Positions 56,046 to 64,000 of a stretch of 64,000 bases of DNA are shown in pieces (position 1 is the first letter of the stretch; the number at the start of each line of letters is the position of its first letter). Source of the stretch: Phaeobacter sp. QD34_24 (GTDB lineage: Bacteria; Pseudomonadota; Alphaproteobacteria; Rhodobacterales; Rhodobacteraceae). Location of the stretch: contig NZ_JARCJD010000009.1 of the NCBI RefSeq assembly GCF_028890115.1, positions 1-64,000 of the forward strand, in the 5' to 3' direction. Position numbers and translations under genes: made by a program. Under the pieces are notes generated by a model. It was given only the letters and a program-made list of their open reading frames with translations. It had not been told where the DNA came from and made no database searches.

Positions 56046-56801
56046 TTATGCGCTTTCGCCCAGATACGCTTCGCGTACCTTGGGATTGCCGCGGATGTTC
56101 TGCGGGTCGTCCTCGACCAGGGGGGTGCCCTGGGCCAGAACTGTGATCCGGTTGGCAAGGCTGAACACCACGTGCATGTCGTGTTCGATGATGGCGATGG
56201 TGATGTCGCGCTCTTCCGAGATCTGTTTCAGCAGATCGATGGTGTTGTTGGTATCGGCCCGCGCCATGCCGGCGGTGGGTTCATCCAGCAACAGAAGACG
56301 CGGTTCCTGGGACAGGCACATGCCGATCTCAAGGCGCCGCTTGTCACCGCGCGACATGGCGGCGGCATGCATGTGCCGCTTGTCCGCCATGTTCATCTCA
56401 ACCAGCATCTGTTCGGCCTTTTCCAGCACATCCTTCTGCTCCGAGATCGAGCGGATGGCATTCAACTCGAACGCACCGTCCCGTTTTGCAAAGCAGGGGA
56501 TCAGCATGTTTTCCATCACCGTGAGATCGCCAAAGATCTCGGGCGTCTGGAACACGCGGGAAATGCCCATCTGGTTGATTTCATAAGGCGCACGCCCCAG
56601 CACGGACTGGCCGTCGAACATCACCGATCCGGTGTCGGGGATCAGCTTGCCGACGAGGCAGTTCAAGAGGGTCGACTTGCCCGCCCCGTTCGGGCCGATG
56701 ATGGCATGAACGGAGTTTTCCTTGACGCTGAGGTTCACATCCGACAGCGCCTGAAGGCCGCCGAACCGCTTACCTACGTTTTTGACTTCTAGGATACCCA
56801 T
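56046..56801 (-). CDS. ABC transporter ATP-binding protein, LivG/UrtD type
   Basis: First ATPase of the importer, 251 residues. Walker A GPNGAGKST, signature MSRGDKRRLEIGMCLSQEP, Walker B LLLLDEPTAGMA. The signature has SRGDK in place of the usual SGGQ, a variant seen in this subfamily. The start ATG 56801 (MGILEVKNVGKRFGG) lies 12 bases after the LivM-type gene. Confidence 0.93.
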   Translation of the reverse strand: MGILEVKNVGKRFGGLQALSDVNLSVKENSVHAIIGPNGAGKSTLLNCLVGKLIPDTGSVMFDGQSVLGRAPYEINQMGISRVFQTPEIFGDLTVMENMLIPCFAKRDGAFELNAIRSISEQKDVLEKAEQMLVEMNMADKRHMHAAAMSRGDKRRLEIGMCLSQEPRLLLLDEPTAGMARADTNNTIDLLKQISEERDITIAIIEHDMHVVFSLANRITVLAQGTPLVEDDPQNIRGNPKVREAYLGESA

Positions 56802-56813
56802 TGGTCAGTCTCC

Positions 56814-58016
56814 TTATTCCGCAGGTTCGGTTTTGTTGCCGGTCGAGCCCTGGCCGGACTTGCGCCGCTTGGCCCAGGCCGCGATGCGCTGACCACCTTC
56901 GACCAGACCACCCGGCAGGAAGATCACAACCATCATGAACAGGATGCCCAGGGTCAGGTGCCAGCCCTTGCCGATGAAGGGGTAGAGCACGGCGACGATG
57001 AAATCCTCAAGCCCATCGGGCAGGAAGGCAAACCATTCGTGCAGGATGGTGGCGTTGATCTTGGAGAAGATGTTCTCGAAGTACTTGATGAAGCCCGCGC
57101 CCAGAACCGGGCCGATCAGGGTGCCGGCACCGCCAAGGATGGTCATCAGAACAACCTCACCCGAAGCGGTCCACTGCATGCGCTCGGCGCCTGCCAGCGG
57201 GTCCATCGAGGCCATCAGGCCACCGGCGAGACCGGCATACATGCCCGAGATCACAAAGGCCGCAAGGGTATAGGGACGGGTATTCAGACCGGTGTAGTTC
57301 ATCCGCTGCTGGTTCGACTTCACAGCCCGCAGCATCATGCCGAAGGGCGAACGGAAGATGCGGATGGCCAGGTAGAAGGCGGCGATCAGCACCAGCGCAC
57401 AGAAGTAGTAGCCGATGTTGAAGGTGAAGACCCAGCTGCCGATGGCGAGATCAAAGCTGTCGCGCATCTCCAGGCCAAAGAGGCCCGGCACCGGGATGTT
57501 GCCTTCTGCCGTCTGGCTCTGGCCAAGGATCCGAGGATCGTCGAGCGCCAGCTGCAGGCCGGTTTCACCGCCGGTGATCGGCGTCAGCACCGAATAGGCC
57601 AGGGCGAACATCATCTGCGCAAAGGCCAGCGTCAGGATCGAAAAGTAGATGCCCGAGCGCCGCAGGCTGACAAAGCCGATGAGCAGCGAGAACAGGCCGG
57701 CCACGATCACCGACAGGATGATGGCGGGGATGACGTTCATGCTCAGCAGTTTGAACATCCAGACCGCCGCGTAGGAGCCGACCCCCAGGAAGGCCGCGTG
57801 TCCGAAGGACAGGTAGCCGGTGAGGCCGAACAGGATGTTGAAGCCGATGGCGAAGATCCCGAAGATCACGAAACGCTGCATCAGGTCGGGGTAGCCCGCG
57901 TTGAACTGCGCCATGGCGCTGTCGGCGGGGAAGGGGTTCAGGATGAAGGGTGCGAACAGTGTCAGCACCGCCACTGCGATCAGCAGGGTAAGATCGGATT
58001 TTTCCAGATTACGCAT
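56814..58016 (-). CDS. ABC transporter permease, LivM type
   Basis: A 400-residue membrane permease with about ten helices and the family motifs [40 protein letters not shown] and the cytosolic coupling segment [20 protein letters not shown]. The hydrophilic C-terminal tail is typical. It starts four bases after the LivH-type gene ends. Confidence 0.93.
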   Translation of the reverse strand: MRNLEKSDLTLLIAVAVLTLFAPFILNPFPADSAMAQFNAGYPDLMQRFVIFGIFAIGFNILFGLTGYLSFGHAAFLGVGSYAAVWMFKLLSMNVIPAIILSVIVAGLFSLLIGFVSLRRSGIYFSILTLAFAQMMFALAYSVLTPITGGETGLQLALDDPRILGQSQTAEGNIPVPGLFGLEMRDSFDLAIGSWVFTFNIGYYFCALVLIAAFYLAIRIFRSPFGMMLRAVKSNQQRMNYTGLNTRPYTLAAFVISGMYAGLAGGLMASMDPLAGAERMQWTASGEVVLMTILGGAGTLIGPVLGAGFIKYFENIFSKINATILHEWFAFLPDGLEDFIVAVLYPFIGKGWHLTLGILFMMVVIFLPGGLVEGGQRIAAWAKRRKSGQGSTGNKTEPAE

Positions 58017-58020
58017 TGTC

Positions 58021-59052
58021 TTAGTCCTCCATCACGCCTTTACGGCCCATCAGGCCACGCGGACGGGTCAGCAGAATGATGATGGCGACCAGATAGATGA
58101 TGACCTGGTTGATGCCCGGGATGATGTCGATCACTTCGCGCATGGAGGCAAAGCTTTCGAGGACCCCCAACAGGAAGCCGGCCAGAACCGCGCCGGGCAA
58201 AGAGCCCATGCCGCCGACAACCACCACCACGAAGGAGAGCACGAGGAAGTCCATCCCCATGTGATAGTTGGGGGAGTTGATCGGCGTGTACATGACACCG
58301 GCAAGCCCCGCCACGGCGGCGGCGATGCCGAACATGATGGTGAAACGGCGGTCGATGTTGATGCCCAGAAGGCCGACGGTTTCGCGGTCGGCCATGCCTG
58401 CGCGCACGACCATCCCGAAGGTGGTGAACTGCAGGAAGGCAAAGACGCCACCGATGATCACGGCTGCAAAGGCGAAGTAGATGATCCGCCAGTAGGGGTA
58501 GATGATGATATTGGGATCAAAGCCGATCATCGCGCCGAAATCGAGCGAGCCCTTGAAGGCCTCGGGGGCCGGGGTCGGGATCGGGTTTGCGCCGTAGAAG
58601 TATTTGATCACTTCCTGCAGCACGATGGCGAGGCCGAAGGTCACCAGGATCTGGTCCGCATGGGGGCGCTTGTAGAAGTGCTTGATCAGCCCGCGTTCCA
58701 TGATGACCCCCACCAGGATCATGATCGGGATCGCAAACAGCACCGAAAGCGGTACCGCCCAGTCTATGATGGCATCGCCAGTGGATACTCCGAAGATGTC
58801 GTGCACGTAGGGTACGTCCACTTTCAGCGGATTGCCGAGGAAGTCTTTCTGGGTTTCGTCGATGATCGTGTGGCTCAGTGTCAGGATACGGCTCAGCGTC
58901 ACGGCACAGAAGGCACCGATCATGAACAGGGCGCCATGGGCGAAGTTCACAACGCCCAATGTGCCGAAGATAAGTGTTAGCCCCAGCGCAATCAGCGCAT
59001 AGGCCGAGCCCTTGTCGAGCCCGTTCAGGATTTGAAGGATTATGGCGTCCAT
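58021..59052 (-). CDS. ABC transporter permease, LivH type
   Basis: A 343-residue membrane permease, eight to nine helices, with [40 protein letters not shown] and the coupling helix in [18 protein letters not shown]. At 343 residues it lacks the long N-terminal part of UrtB, which argues against a urea transporter. It follows the binding-protein gene after 145 bases that contain a hairpin. Confidence 0.93.
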   Translation of the reverse strand: MDAIILQILNGLDKGSAYALIALGLTLIFGTLGVVNFAHGALFMIGAFCAVTLSRILTLSHTIIDETQKDFLGNPLKVDVPYVHDIFGVSTGDAIIDWAVPLSVLFAIPIMILVGVIMERGLIKHFYKRPHADQILVTFGLAIVLQEVIKYFYGANPIPTPAPEAFKGSLDFGAMIGFDPNIIIYPYWRIIYFAFAAVIIGGVFAFLQFTTFGMVVRAGMADRETVGLLGINIDRRFTIMFGIAAAVAGLAGVMYTPINSPNYHMGMDFLVLSFVVVVVGGMGSLPGAVLAGFLLGVLESFASMREVIDIIPGINQVIIYLVAIIILLTRPRGLMGRKGVMED

Positions 59053-59131
59053 TGTCCCACCCTTGGAAAGTGTGAGTGCATAAAGCGAAAATGCCCGGGG
59101 AGAGGGCGTCTTTGGGGGAAGTGGTCAAAGA

Positions 59132-59166
59132 GGGCGGGGGCCGTCAGAAAAGAGAGCCCGCCGCCC
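59132..59166 (-). terminator. Attenuator-like hairpin between binding-protein and permease genes
   Basis: Bases 59132-59140 (GGGCGGGGG) pair with 59158-59166 (CCGCCGCCC) with one mismatch. The stem lies 32 bases past the binding-protein stop and has no strong T run. Such hairpins often protect or raise the amount of binding-protein mRNA over that of the membrane subunits. Confidence 0.4.
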
Positions 59167-59197
59167 GTTTGTACACGTTCAGTTCAAGGCGCGGAGA

Positions 59198-60544
59198 TTA
59201 GGCGCCGTTGTTGCAGGTACCCAGAGCACCGCCTGCGAACTGCGGGTGGTTCGGATCATAGGTGACCTGAGCCGCCGGGGTGACTTCCACGATCTCCAGA
59301 AGGTCGAATTCGGAGGTCGGGTTCTCTTTACCCTTCACGACCAGCACGTCCTTGAAGCACTGGTGGTCGGCGCCACGATAGAGCGTCTTGCCGTTGCCCA
59401 GACCGTCGAACTCGAAGTCTTCCAGTGCTTCGGCAACCGCGCAGGGTGCGAAGGAGCCGGCGCGTTCACAGGCGTCAGCATAGAGCAGGGTCTGCACATA
59501 GGTGGTGTGTGCGGCCTGGCTCGGCGGGAAGCCGTATTTGGTGCCGAAGGATTTCACGAAGGCCTTGGAGCCTTCATCCTGCAGCGACCAGTGCCAGTTG
59601 GTGGAGCCGAAGATGCCCTTCACGTTGGCGCCCGCACCCTTTGCCATCAGGCGGGAGTAGAGCGGAACCACGATCTCGAACTGCTTGCCGTTGACGATCT
59701 TGTCGCGCAGGCCGAACTGAACCGCGTTGGTCAGCGAGTTCACCATGTTGCCGCCATAGTGGTTCAGAACCAGAACGTCGGCGCCGGACTGCAGAACCGG
59801 TGCGATATAGGACGAGAAGTCGGTCTGCGTCAGCGGAGTCTTCACTGCTGCGACGGTTTCCCAGCCCATGGCCTCGGTCGAGGAGCGCACGGCTTCTTCG
59901 GTGGTGTAACCCCAGTTGTAGTCCGCGGTCAGGTGATAGGCCTTGCGGTCTGCGCCATAGGCGTTCTTCAGAACCGGTGCCAGTGCTGCGCCGGACATGT
60001 AGGAGTTGAAGAAGTGGCGGAAACCGTTGGCGCGCTTGTCCTTGCCGGTGGTGTCGTTGGAGTGGGTCAGACCCGCCATGAAGATCACGCCGGCTTCCTG
60101 GCACAGCGCCTGCACGGCCACGGCCACGCCGGAGCTGGAGCCGCCGGTGATCATGATGGCGCCGTCTTTTTCGATCATCGACTTGGCCGATGCGCGGGCG
60201 GCGTCGGATTTGGTCTGGGTGTCGCCGGTGACGTATTTGACTTCCTTGCCGAGGATGCCGTTCCCTTTCAGCGCCTTGGAGCTGAAGGTGTTCATCATGC
60301 CGCCGTCGCCGCCGCCGTTCAGGTGCTCAACCGCCAGCTGGTAGGCGCGCAGTTCGTCGGCGCCTTCGTCAGCATAGGGGCCGGTCTGCGGCACGTTGAA
60401 GCCGAGGGTTACGGTGCTGCCGGTCGGCTCGTTGGTGTAGGCATGCGCGCTTTGCGCGGTGAAGATCGTCGGCAGTGCCACGCCGGCACCCATCAGCGCA
60501 CCGGACTTCAGTACCCCGCGACGCGAGACATCAGATTTGGACAT
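59198..60544 (-). CDS. ABC transporter substrate-binding protein, branched-chain amino acid/amide type
   Basis: A 448-residue periplasmic binding protein of the LivK/AmiC fold (VTLGFNVPQTGPYADEGADE, ITGGSSSGVAVAVQALCQEA, HLTADYNWGYTTEEAVRSS). The signal is of Tat type (VSRRGVLKSGALMGAGVALP), uncommon among binding proteins but seen in roseobacters. The C-terminus has a short Cys-containing tail (LGTCNNGA). GGGAGGATTAT precedes ATG 60544. It is divergent from the ScfR-like regulator, which probably controls it; the ligand is unknown, with short acids, amides or amino acids as candidates. Confidence 0.9.
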   Translation of the reverse strand: MSKSDVSRRGVLKSGALMGAGVALPTIFTAQSAHAYTNEPTGSTVTLGFNVPQTGPYADEGADELRAYQLAVEHLNGGGDGGMMNTFSSKALKGNGILGKEVKYVTGDTQTKSDAARASAKSMIEKDGAIMITGGSSSGVAVAVQALCQEAGVIFMAGLTHSNDTTGKDKRANGFRHFFNSYMSGAALAPVLKNAYGADRKAYHLTADYNWGYTTEEAVRSSTEAMGWETVAAVKTPLTQTDFSSYIAPVLQSGADVLVLNHYGGNMVNSLTNAVQFGLRDKIVNGKQFEIVVPLYSRLMAKGAGANVKGIFGSTNWHWSLQDEGSKAFVKSFGTKYGFPPSQAAHTTYVQTLLYADACERAGSFAPCAVAEALEDFEFDGLGNGKTLYRGADHQCFKDVLVVKGKENPTSEFDLLEIVEVTPAAQVTYDPNHPQFAGGALGTCNNGA

Positions 60545-60612
60545 ATAATCCTCCCTTAAGATTTTAACGCCAGGCAGCTCCTCACTTCCGCGCGGCGTTG
60601 GCACGGTTTTCG

Positions 60613-60716
60613 TGCAAAATCAGTATGACGGCAGCTTGTAAAATCGCGCAATAAATCCCTTGTAAATCAGAGTTATTGTGTAAATAAATGAACAGTATTC
60701 CGTGGTGTGCTGTAAA
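60613..60716. promoter_or_regulatory. TGYAAA repeat cluster in the divergent region
   Basis: TGCAAA at 60613-60618 and TGTAAA at 60638-60643, 60661-60666, 60679-60684 and 60711-60716, all in the same orientation in the 232-base gap between the binding-protein gene and the ScfR-like regulator. Two copies share the longer form CTTGTAAAATC/CTTGTAAATC. They may be operator half-sites for the regulator; binding is inferred only. Confidence 0.4.
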
Positions 60717-60776
60717 CTTTTTTATGCCGCGTCGCGGAAAGCCTTTGAAAAACGGTTGTTTTGGGAAAAGCCTGCA

Positions 60777-62075
60777 ATGACACGGGATACGCTGACTGGC
60801 AGCAGAATTCGCGAGCGCCGACTCATCCTGGGGATGCGTCAGGCGGAACTGGCCCGCGCGGCAGGGATTTCCGCATCCTATCTCAATCTGATCGAACACA
60901 ACCGCCGCAGAATCGGCGGCAAGCTTCTGGTGGATATCGCACAGGTGCTTGGGGTTGAACCTTCAATGCTGAGCGAAGGGGCGGAAGCGGCCCTGATCGC
61001 CAGCCTGCGCGAGGCGGCAGTGGACAGTGGCGTGCCGGTGGTCGAACTGGATCGGGCCGACGAACTGGCCGGTCGGTTCCCGGGCTGGGCCGAGGTCCTG
61101 TCCTCCAGTCACCGGCGGATCGCCACATTGGAGCGCACGGTGCAGACCCTGTCGGACCGGCTCACCCATGACCCCAATCTGGCGGCCTCGCTGCACGAGG
61201 TCCTGTCCACCGCGGCGGCGATCCGCTCTACCGCCTCCATCCTGGCGGAAACCGGCGAGTTGGAGCCGGAATGGCGCGACCGGTTCCACAAGAACCTCAA
61301 CGAGGATTCGCTGCGCCTCGCCGAAAGCAGCCGCTCGCTGGTCAGTTTCCTGGATGAAAGCAACACCGGAGCCGACCGTCGTGGCGTGCCCCATGAGGAG
61401 GCTGAAGCCTATTTCCTGACCGAAGGCTATCATTTTCCGGAACTGGAAACCGGTGCGGCGACCCCCGAGGATCTGGTTGCCGGGGCGCCGGATCTGGTCA
61501 GCGATGCGGCACGTCTGATCGCGCGCGGCGCCTTGGAGCAGTATCAGCGCGACGCCCGGCTCTTGCCGCTGGAGCCGTTGCGGGTGGCCTTGCAGGAGCA
61601 TGGCGTGCGGCCCGGGCTGCTGGCCCGTCAGTTCGGATGTGATCTGCCGACGGTGCTGCGCCGCATCGGGTTGCTGCCCTTTGATGTCTTGGGGCAAGAG
61701 GCCGGGCTGGTCATTTGCGATGCCTCGGGGTCGATCCTGGTGCGTAAACCCGTAACTGGCTTTGCGCTGCCGCGGTTCGGGGCCTCCTGTCCCCTTTGGC
61801 CGATCTACACGGCGCTGTCGCGGCCGCATGTGCCGGTGCGGCGCAATGTGGTGCAACAGGGGCGCTCGGCGCTGGCCTTTGAATGCCTGGCGGTGGCCTG
61901 GGAGCGCACGACACCGGATTTTGACAGCGATCCCCTCTATCATGCGGTGATGCTGATCCTGCCACAAAGCGAGGTGCCGGAGGGGGCGCAACCGGTCGGG
62001 GCAAGTTGCCGGATCTGCCCGCGGCGTGGCTGTTCGGCCCGCCGCGAGCCGTCGATCCTGAAGGAAGAGTTTTGA
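60777..62075 (+). CDS. XRE-family regulator, ScfR/RamB-like (short-chain acyl-CoA responsive)
   Basis: A 432-residue regulator: N-terminal Cro/C1 helix-turn-helix (IRERRLILGMRQAELARAAG, ISASYLNLIEHNRRRIGG), a central IrrE/ImmA-like region (EEAEAYFLTEGYHFPE to ARGALEQYQRDARLLPLEPL), and a C-terminal DUF2083 domain ending in ASCRICPRRGCSARREPSI with a Cys cluster. This layout is that of ScfR, RamB and MccR, which respond to short acyl-CoAs. The zinc-peptidase HExxH motif is absent. ATG 60777 (MTRDTLTG) starts the conserved domain. It is divergent from the ABC importer operon. Confidence 0.9.
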   Translation: MTRDTLTGSRIRERRLILGMRQAELARAAGISASYLNLIEHNRRRIGGKLLVDIAQVLGVEPSMLSEGAEAALIASLREAAVDSGVPVVELDRADELAGRFPGWAEVLSSSHRRIATLERTVQTLSDRLTHDPNLAASLHEVLSTAAAIRSTASILAETGELEPEWRDRFHKNLNEDSLRLAESSRSLVSFLDESNTGADRRGVPHEEAEAYFLTEGYHFPELETGAATPEDLVAGAPDLVSDAARLIARGALEQYQRDARLLPLEPLRVALQEHGVRPGLLARQFGCDLPTVLRRIGLLPFDVLGQEAGLVICDASGSILVRKPVTGFALPRFGASCPLWPIYTALSRPHVPVRRNVVQQGRSALAFECLAVAWERTTPDFDSDPLYHAVMLILPQSEVPEGAQPVGASCRICPRRGCSARREPSILKEEF

Positions 62076-62170
62076 CAGCCGGAGGGCTGCGAGGGTAGTC
62101 TGGCTCGAAGTTGACGTATGCGCTGGGGTCAAATTGGCCGGGGGAGCGGCGCAGGGAGGACATTCTGCCA

Positions 62171-62551
62171 ATGAGCAGACACGTGATTCTGATTGAGGAT
62201 GAGCCCAATATCACCGAGGCGATCCGGTTTCTCCTGACGCGCGACGGCTGGAGTGTGGATGCCCATGCAGATGGCACCGACGCCGTGCAGGTCATCGAGG
62301 CGGCGGCGCCGGATCTGGTGATTCTGGATCTGATGCTGCCGGGCAAGAGCGGCCTGGAAATCATCCGCGAGCTGCGGGACATCGACCGTTTGAAGACCCT
62401 GCCGGTGCTGATGCTCACTGCGCGGGGGCAGATGAAGGACCGGGAGATGGCCGAGCGGGCCGGTGTCACCCGCTTCATGACCAAACCTTTTTCCAACGCC
62501 GAGGTTCTGACGGCGGTGCGGGATCTGCATGCCCAGGCCAGCCGCGGATGA
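62171..62551 (+). CDS. Single-domain response regulator
   Basis: A 126-residue CheY-like receiver domain without output domain: acidic pocket in ILIEDEPNITEAI, phosphoacceptor Asp in DLVILDLMLPGKSGLE, Thr in LMLTARGQ and Lys in FMTKPFSNAE. It should take phosphate from a histidine kinase, plausibly the large one beginning at 63035. GGGAGGA lies upstream of ATG 62171. Its stop overlaps the start of a 29-codon ORF. Confidence 0.93.
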   Translation: MSRHVILIEDEPNITEAIRFLLTRDGWSVDAHADGTDAVQVIEAAAPDLVILDLMLPGKSGLEIIRELRDIDRLKTLPVLMLTARGQMKDREMAERAGVTRFMTKPFSNAEVLTAVRDLHAQASRG

Positions 62552-62637
62552 CCCTGCCGTGGATGACACTGGAGGCGGTCTACACTGGATCTGCGCTGCC
62601 GATACGTCCCGCTCCGGCTGAATGGAGCGCCGCATGA
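62548..62637 (+). CDS. Candidate 29-residue coupled small ORF
   Basis: ATG 62548 overlaps the stop of the response regulator (ATGA), and its own TGA (62635-62637) overlaps ATG 62634 of the next membrane-protein gene in the same way. The peptide begins MTLPWMTLEAVYTG and ends APAEWSAA, with no recognised domain. Overlap at both ends suggests it passes ribosomes from one gene to the next. It may be no more than a coupling frame. Confidence 0.4.
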   Translation: MTLPWMTLEAVYTGSALPIRPAPAEWSAA

Positions 62638-63035
62638 TCCGCGGGGACGGGGCCGGGCGGCAGGATGAGATCACCGCACCCTTCGTGGAGCGGCGCACCT
62701 ATCGCCGACGCCGTCTCATGGATATTGCCAGGCTGTTGCCGATCCTGGGGGCTGTGCTTTTTGCGGTACCATTGATGTGGCCGGATCCCGATCCCTACCC
62801 GGCGCCGGGCAGCCAGGGGGGGATGCGGATGTCCTCGGCCATCACCTATGTGTTTCTGGTTTGGGCCGGGCTGATCGCCATCAGTCTCGCCTTCGGAGAG
62901 GCCGTGCGCCATTGGGCCGAGCATTGGACCGCCGGGGGCACGACCGAAGGCGAAACCGACCCCGCCGCGCTGGCAGAGGACCATGCACATCTGCCAGAGG
63001 CCTCCGACCCGGCGCCCGGGATGCGCCGCGACTGA
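62634..63035 (+). CDS. Small two-helix membrane protein upstream of sensor kinase
   Basis: A 133-residue protein (from ATG 62634; ATG 62622 is in frame). It has a basic cytosolic start (ERRTYRRRRLMDIARLL), helices at about residues 29-47 and 66-85, a Pro-rich loop between them (PDPDPYPAPGSQGG) and an acidic tail. I do not recognise a family. Its stop overlaps the start of the sensor kinase by one base (TGATG), so it is likely an accessory subunit or coupled partner of that kinase. Confidence 0.7.
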   Translation: MIRGDGAGRQDEITAPFVERRTYRRRRLMDIARLLPILGAVLFAVPLMWPDPDPYPAPGSQGGMRMSSAITYVFLVWAGLIAISLAFGEAVRHWAEHWTAGGTTEGETDPAALAEDHAHLPEASDPAPGMRRD

Positions 63036-64000
63036 TGGCGTCGCTGAACGTTCTTGCGCTGGTCTGCTTGGCCTATGTGGCGCTCCTGTTCCTTGTCGCC
63101 TTCCTGGCCGACCGGATGGCCAGCCGGGGGATCAGCGCGTCCTGGATGCGCTCGCCGCTGACCTACACCCTGTCCTTGTCGATCTATTGCACCGCCTGGA
63201 CCTTCTACGGTGCCGTCGGCTATGCGGCTCGCGCGGGCCTGGAATTCATCACCATCTATTTGGGGCCGACCCTGGTGATGATTGGCTGGTGGTGGGGGTT
63301 GCGCAAGCTGGTACGGGTCGGGCGCAGCCAGCGGGTGACCTCGATCGCCGACCTTTTGTCGGCGCGCTATGGCAAGTCCAATATGTTGGCCATCGGCGTG
63401 ACCTTGCTCGCGGTGATCGGGGTGACGCCCTATATTTCCCTTCAGTTGCAATCGATTACACTGTCGTTTTCGATCTTCGCCGAAGCCGACCCTCTGCGCA
63501 GTTTCAACGAGACCACCACGGTTCTTTGGGTGGCGGTGGGGCTTGCGGTCTTTGCGATCCTGTTCGGGACACGCAACCTCAACGCAAACGAGCGCCACCA
63601 TGGCGTGGTGACGGCCATCGCGCTGGAGGCGGTGGTGAAACTGGTGGCTCTTCTGGCGGTGGGGATCTTTGTGGTCTGGGGCATTGCCGGGGGCGTGACG
63701 GAGACCTTCACGCGCATCGATGCCTCGCGCATCGGCCAGTGGCAGGTGGACGGCGGGCGTTGGGCAACGATCACCTTTCTGTCCGCTGCAGCCTTTGTCT
63801 GCCTGCCGCGGATGTTCCAGGTCATGGTGGTGGAAAACGAGGACGAACGCCATCTGCGCGTCGCCGCCTGGGCCTTTCCCCTGTATCTCTTGCTGATGTC
63901 GCTGTTTGTGGTGCCCATCGCGGCCATCGGGCTAGAGCTGCTGCCGACCGGCGCCAATCCGGATCTTTTCGTTCTGACCCTGCCGCTGCATCAGGGCCAG
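63035..64000 (+). CDS. Sodium:solute symporter-like sensor histidine kinase, N-terminal part
   Basis: The frame runs from ATG 63035 off the end of the window (322 codons seen). The visible part is a polytopic sodium:solute symporter-like domain, with helices near MASLNVLALVCLAYVALLFL, YTLSLSIYCTAWTFYGAVG, ITIYLGPTLVMIGWWWGLRK and the motif SIADLLSARYGKSN. In proteobacteria the STAWTFYG-like pattern (here YCTAWTFYGAVGYA) marks kinases of the CrbS/PutP-kinase type, with PAS, kinase and often receiver domains further on. Those domains lie beyond the window, so the kinase call is by family knowledge. It follows the response regulator group. Confidence 0.85.
   Translation, partial: MASLNVLALVCLAYVALLFLVAFLADRMASRGISASWMRSPLTYTLSLSIYCTAWTFYGAVGYAARAGLEFITIYLGPTLVMIGWWWGLRKLVRVGRSQRVTSIADLLSARYGKSNMLAIGVTLLAVIGVTPYISLQLQSITLSFSIFAEADPLRSFNETTTVLWVAVGLAVFAILFGTRNLNANERHHGVVTAIALEAVVKLVALLAVGIFVVWGIAGGVTETFTRIDASRIGQWQVDGGRWATITFLSAAAFVCLPRMFQVMVVENEDERHLRVAAWAFPLYLLLMSLFVVPIAAIGLELLPTGANPDLFVLTLPLHQGQ

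Noticed and set aside
55278-60544. Urea transporter (urtABCDE) identity for the ABC operon
   Set aside because: The gene order fits, but the first permease lacks the long UrtB N-terminal part and no urease gene is near; a general branched-chain amino acid/amide type is safer.

Overview
The window looks like the chromosome of a marine alphaproteobacterium of the Roseobacter group (Rhodobacteraceae; Ruegeria, Phaeobacter or Leisingera-like). Supporting signs are the high GC content, the complete Kelly-Friedrich sox cluster, the NDUFA12-type complex I subunit, the fused MrpA-MrpB antiporter subunit, the opgC-opgG-opgH order, the SelD fusion and the ScfR-type regulator. This placement is inferred from gene content; no rRNA or tRNA gene is present. 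Coding density is high. Many genes overlap by 4 bases, and few stretches above 300 bases lack a gene (about 1556-2126, 27972-28294 and 39323-39726).

Layout. 1-4100: an AlbA_2/Schlafen-like gene broken by an in-frame TGA, a gene-poor stretch and a chemoreceptor. 4142-8036: a marR-type repressor divergent from mnmH, which converges on a selD fused to a flavin oxidoreductase; together these supply and use selenophosphate for tRNA selenouridine. 8074-13978: a seven-domain Mrp Na+/H+ antiporter operon reading straight into selD. 14267-19499: a Tat-signal rhodanese and the opgC-opgG-opgH periplasmic glucan operon, with opgH frameshifted. 19549-26720: a TPR protein, a CoA transferase/ThDP enzyme pair, a DUF302 protein and PhoX phosphatase. 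26913-39322: the thiosulfate oxidation locus, with soxT, soxR and soxS on the minus strand divergent from soxV-W-X-Y-Z-A-B-C-D-E-F. 39727-45315: katG, a GlxA-type regulator, clpP and clpX. 45454-50514: RidA, a glyoxalase gene broken by TGA, NDUFA12, mlaD, a DUF2155 gene, aat, and accC-accB. 50703-55034: a PAS-LuxR regulator, an acyl-CoA synthetase/3-hydroxybutyrate dehydrogenase pair, and a membrane LuxR/cytochrome b561/PepSY group. 55278-62075: a branched-chain-amino-acid-type ABC transporter divergent from an ScfR-like regulator. 62171-64000: a single-domain response regulator, a 29-codon ORF, a small membrane protein and the start of a transporter-like sensor kinase, all coupled by stop/start overlaps.

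How the genes work together. The sox proteins form a periplasmic thiosulfate-to-sulfate pathway. SoxT probably imports a sulfur compound; SoxV, SoxW and SoxS carry reducing power; SoxXA loads the sulfur on SoxYZ; SoxB hydrolyses off sulfate; SoxCD oxidises the sulfane sulfur; SoxE and SoxF are accessory redox proteins. SoxR carries the two cysteines of the persulfide-sensing ArsR subgroup. Two exact copies and one near copy of the ATTC-N8-GAAT operator lie upstream of soxX, soxB and soxV. The soxB copy follows a hairpin after soxA, which suggests that soxB-F is a second SoxR-controlled unit.

Most notable: the predicted SoxR site before soxB; three interrupted genes (AlbA_2-like, opgH, glyoxalase), two by in-frame TGA; the SelD fusion directly downstream of the Mrp operon; a tandem repeat between soxR and soxT; TGYAAA repeats in the ScfR/ABC divergent region; and the tightly coupled 29-codon ORF. 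I found no clearly new defence, mobile or biosynthetic system.
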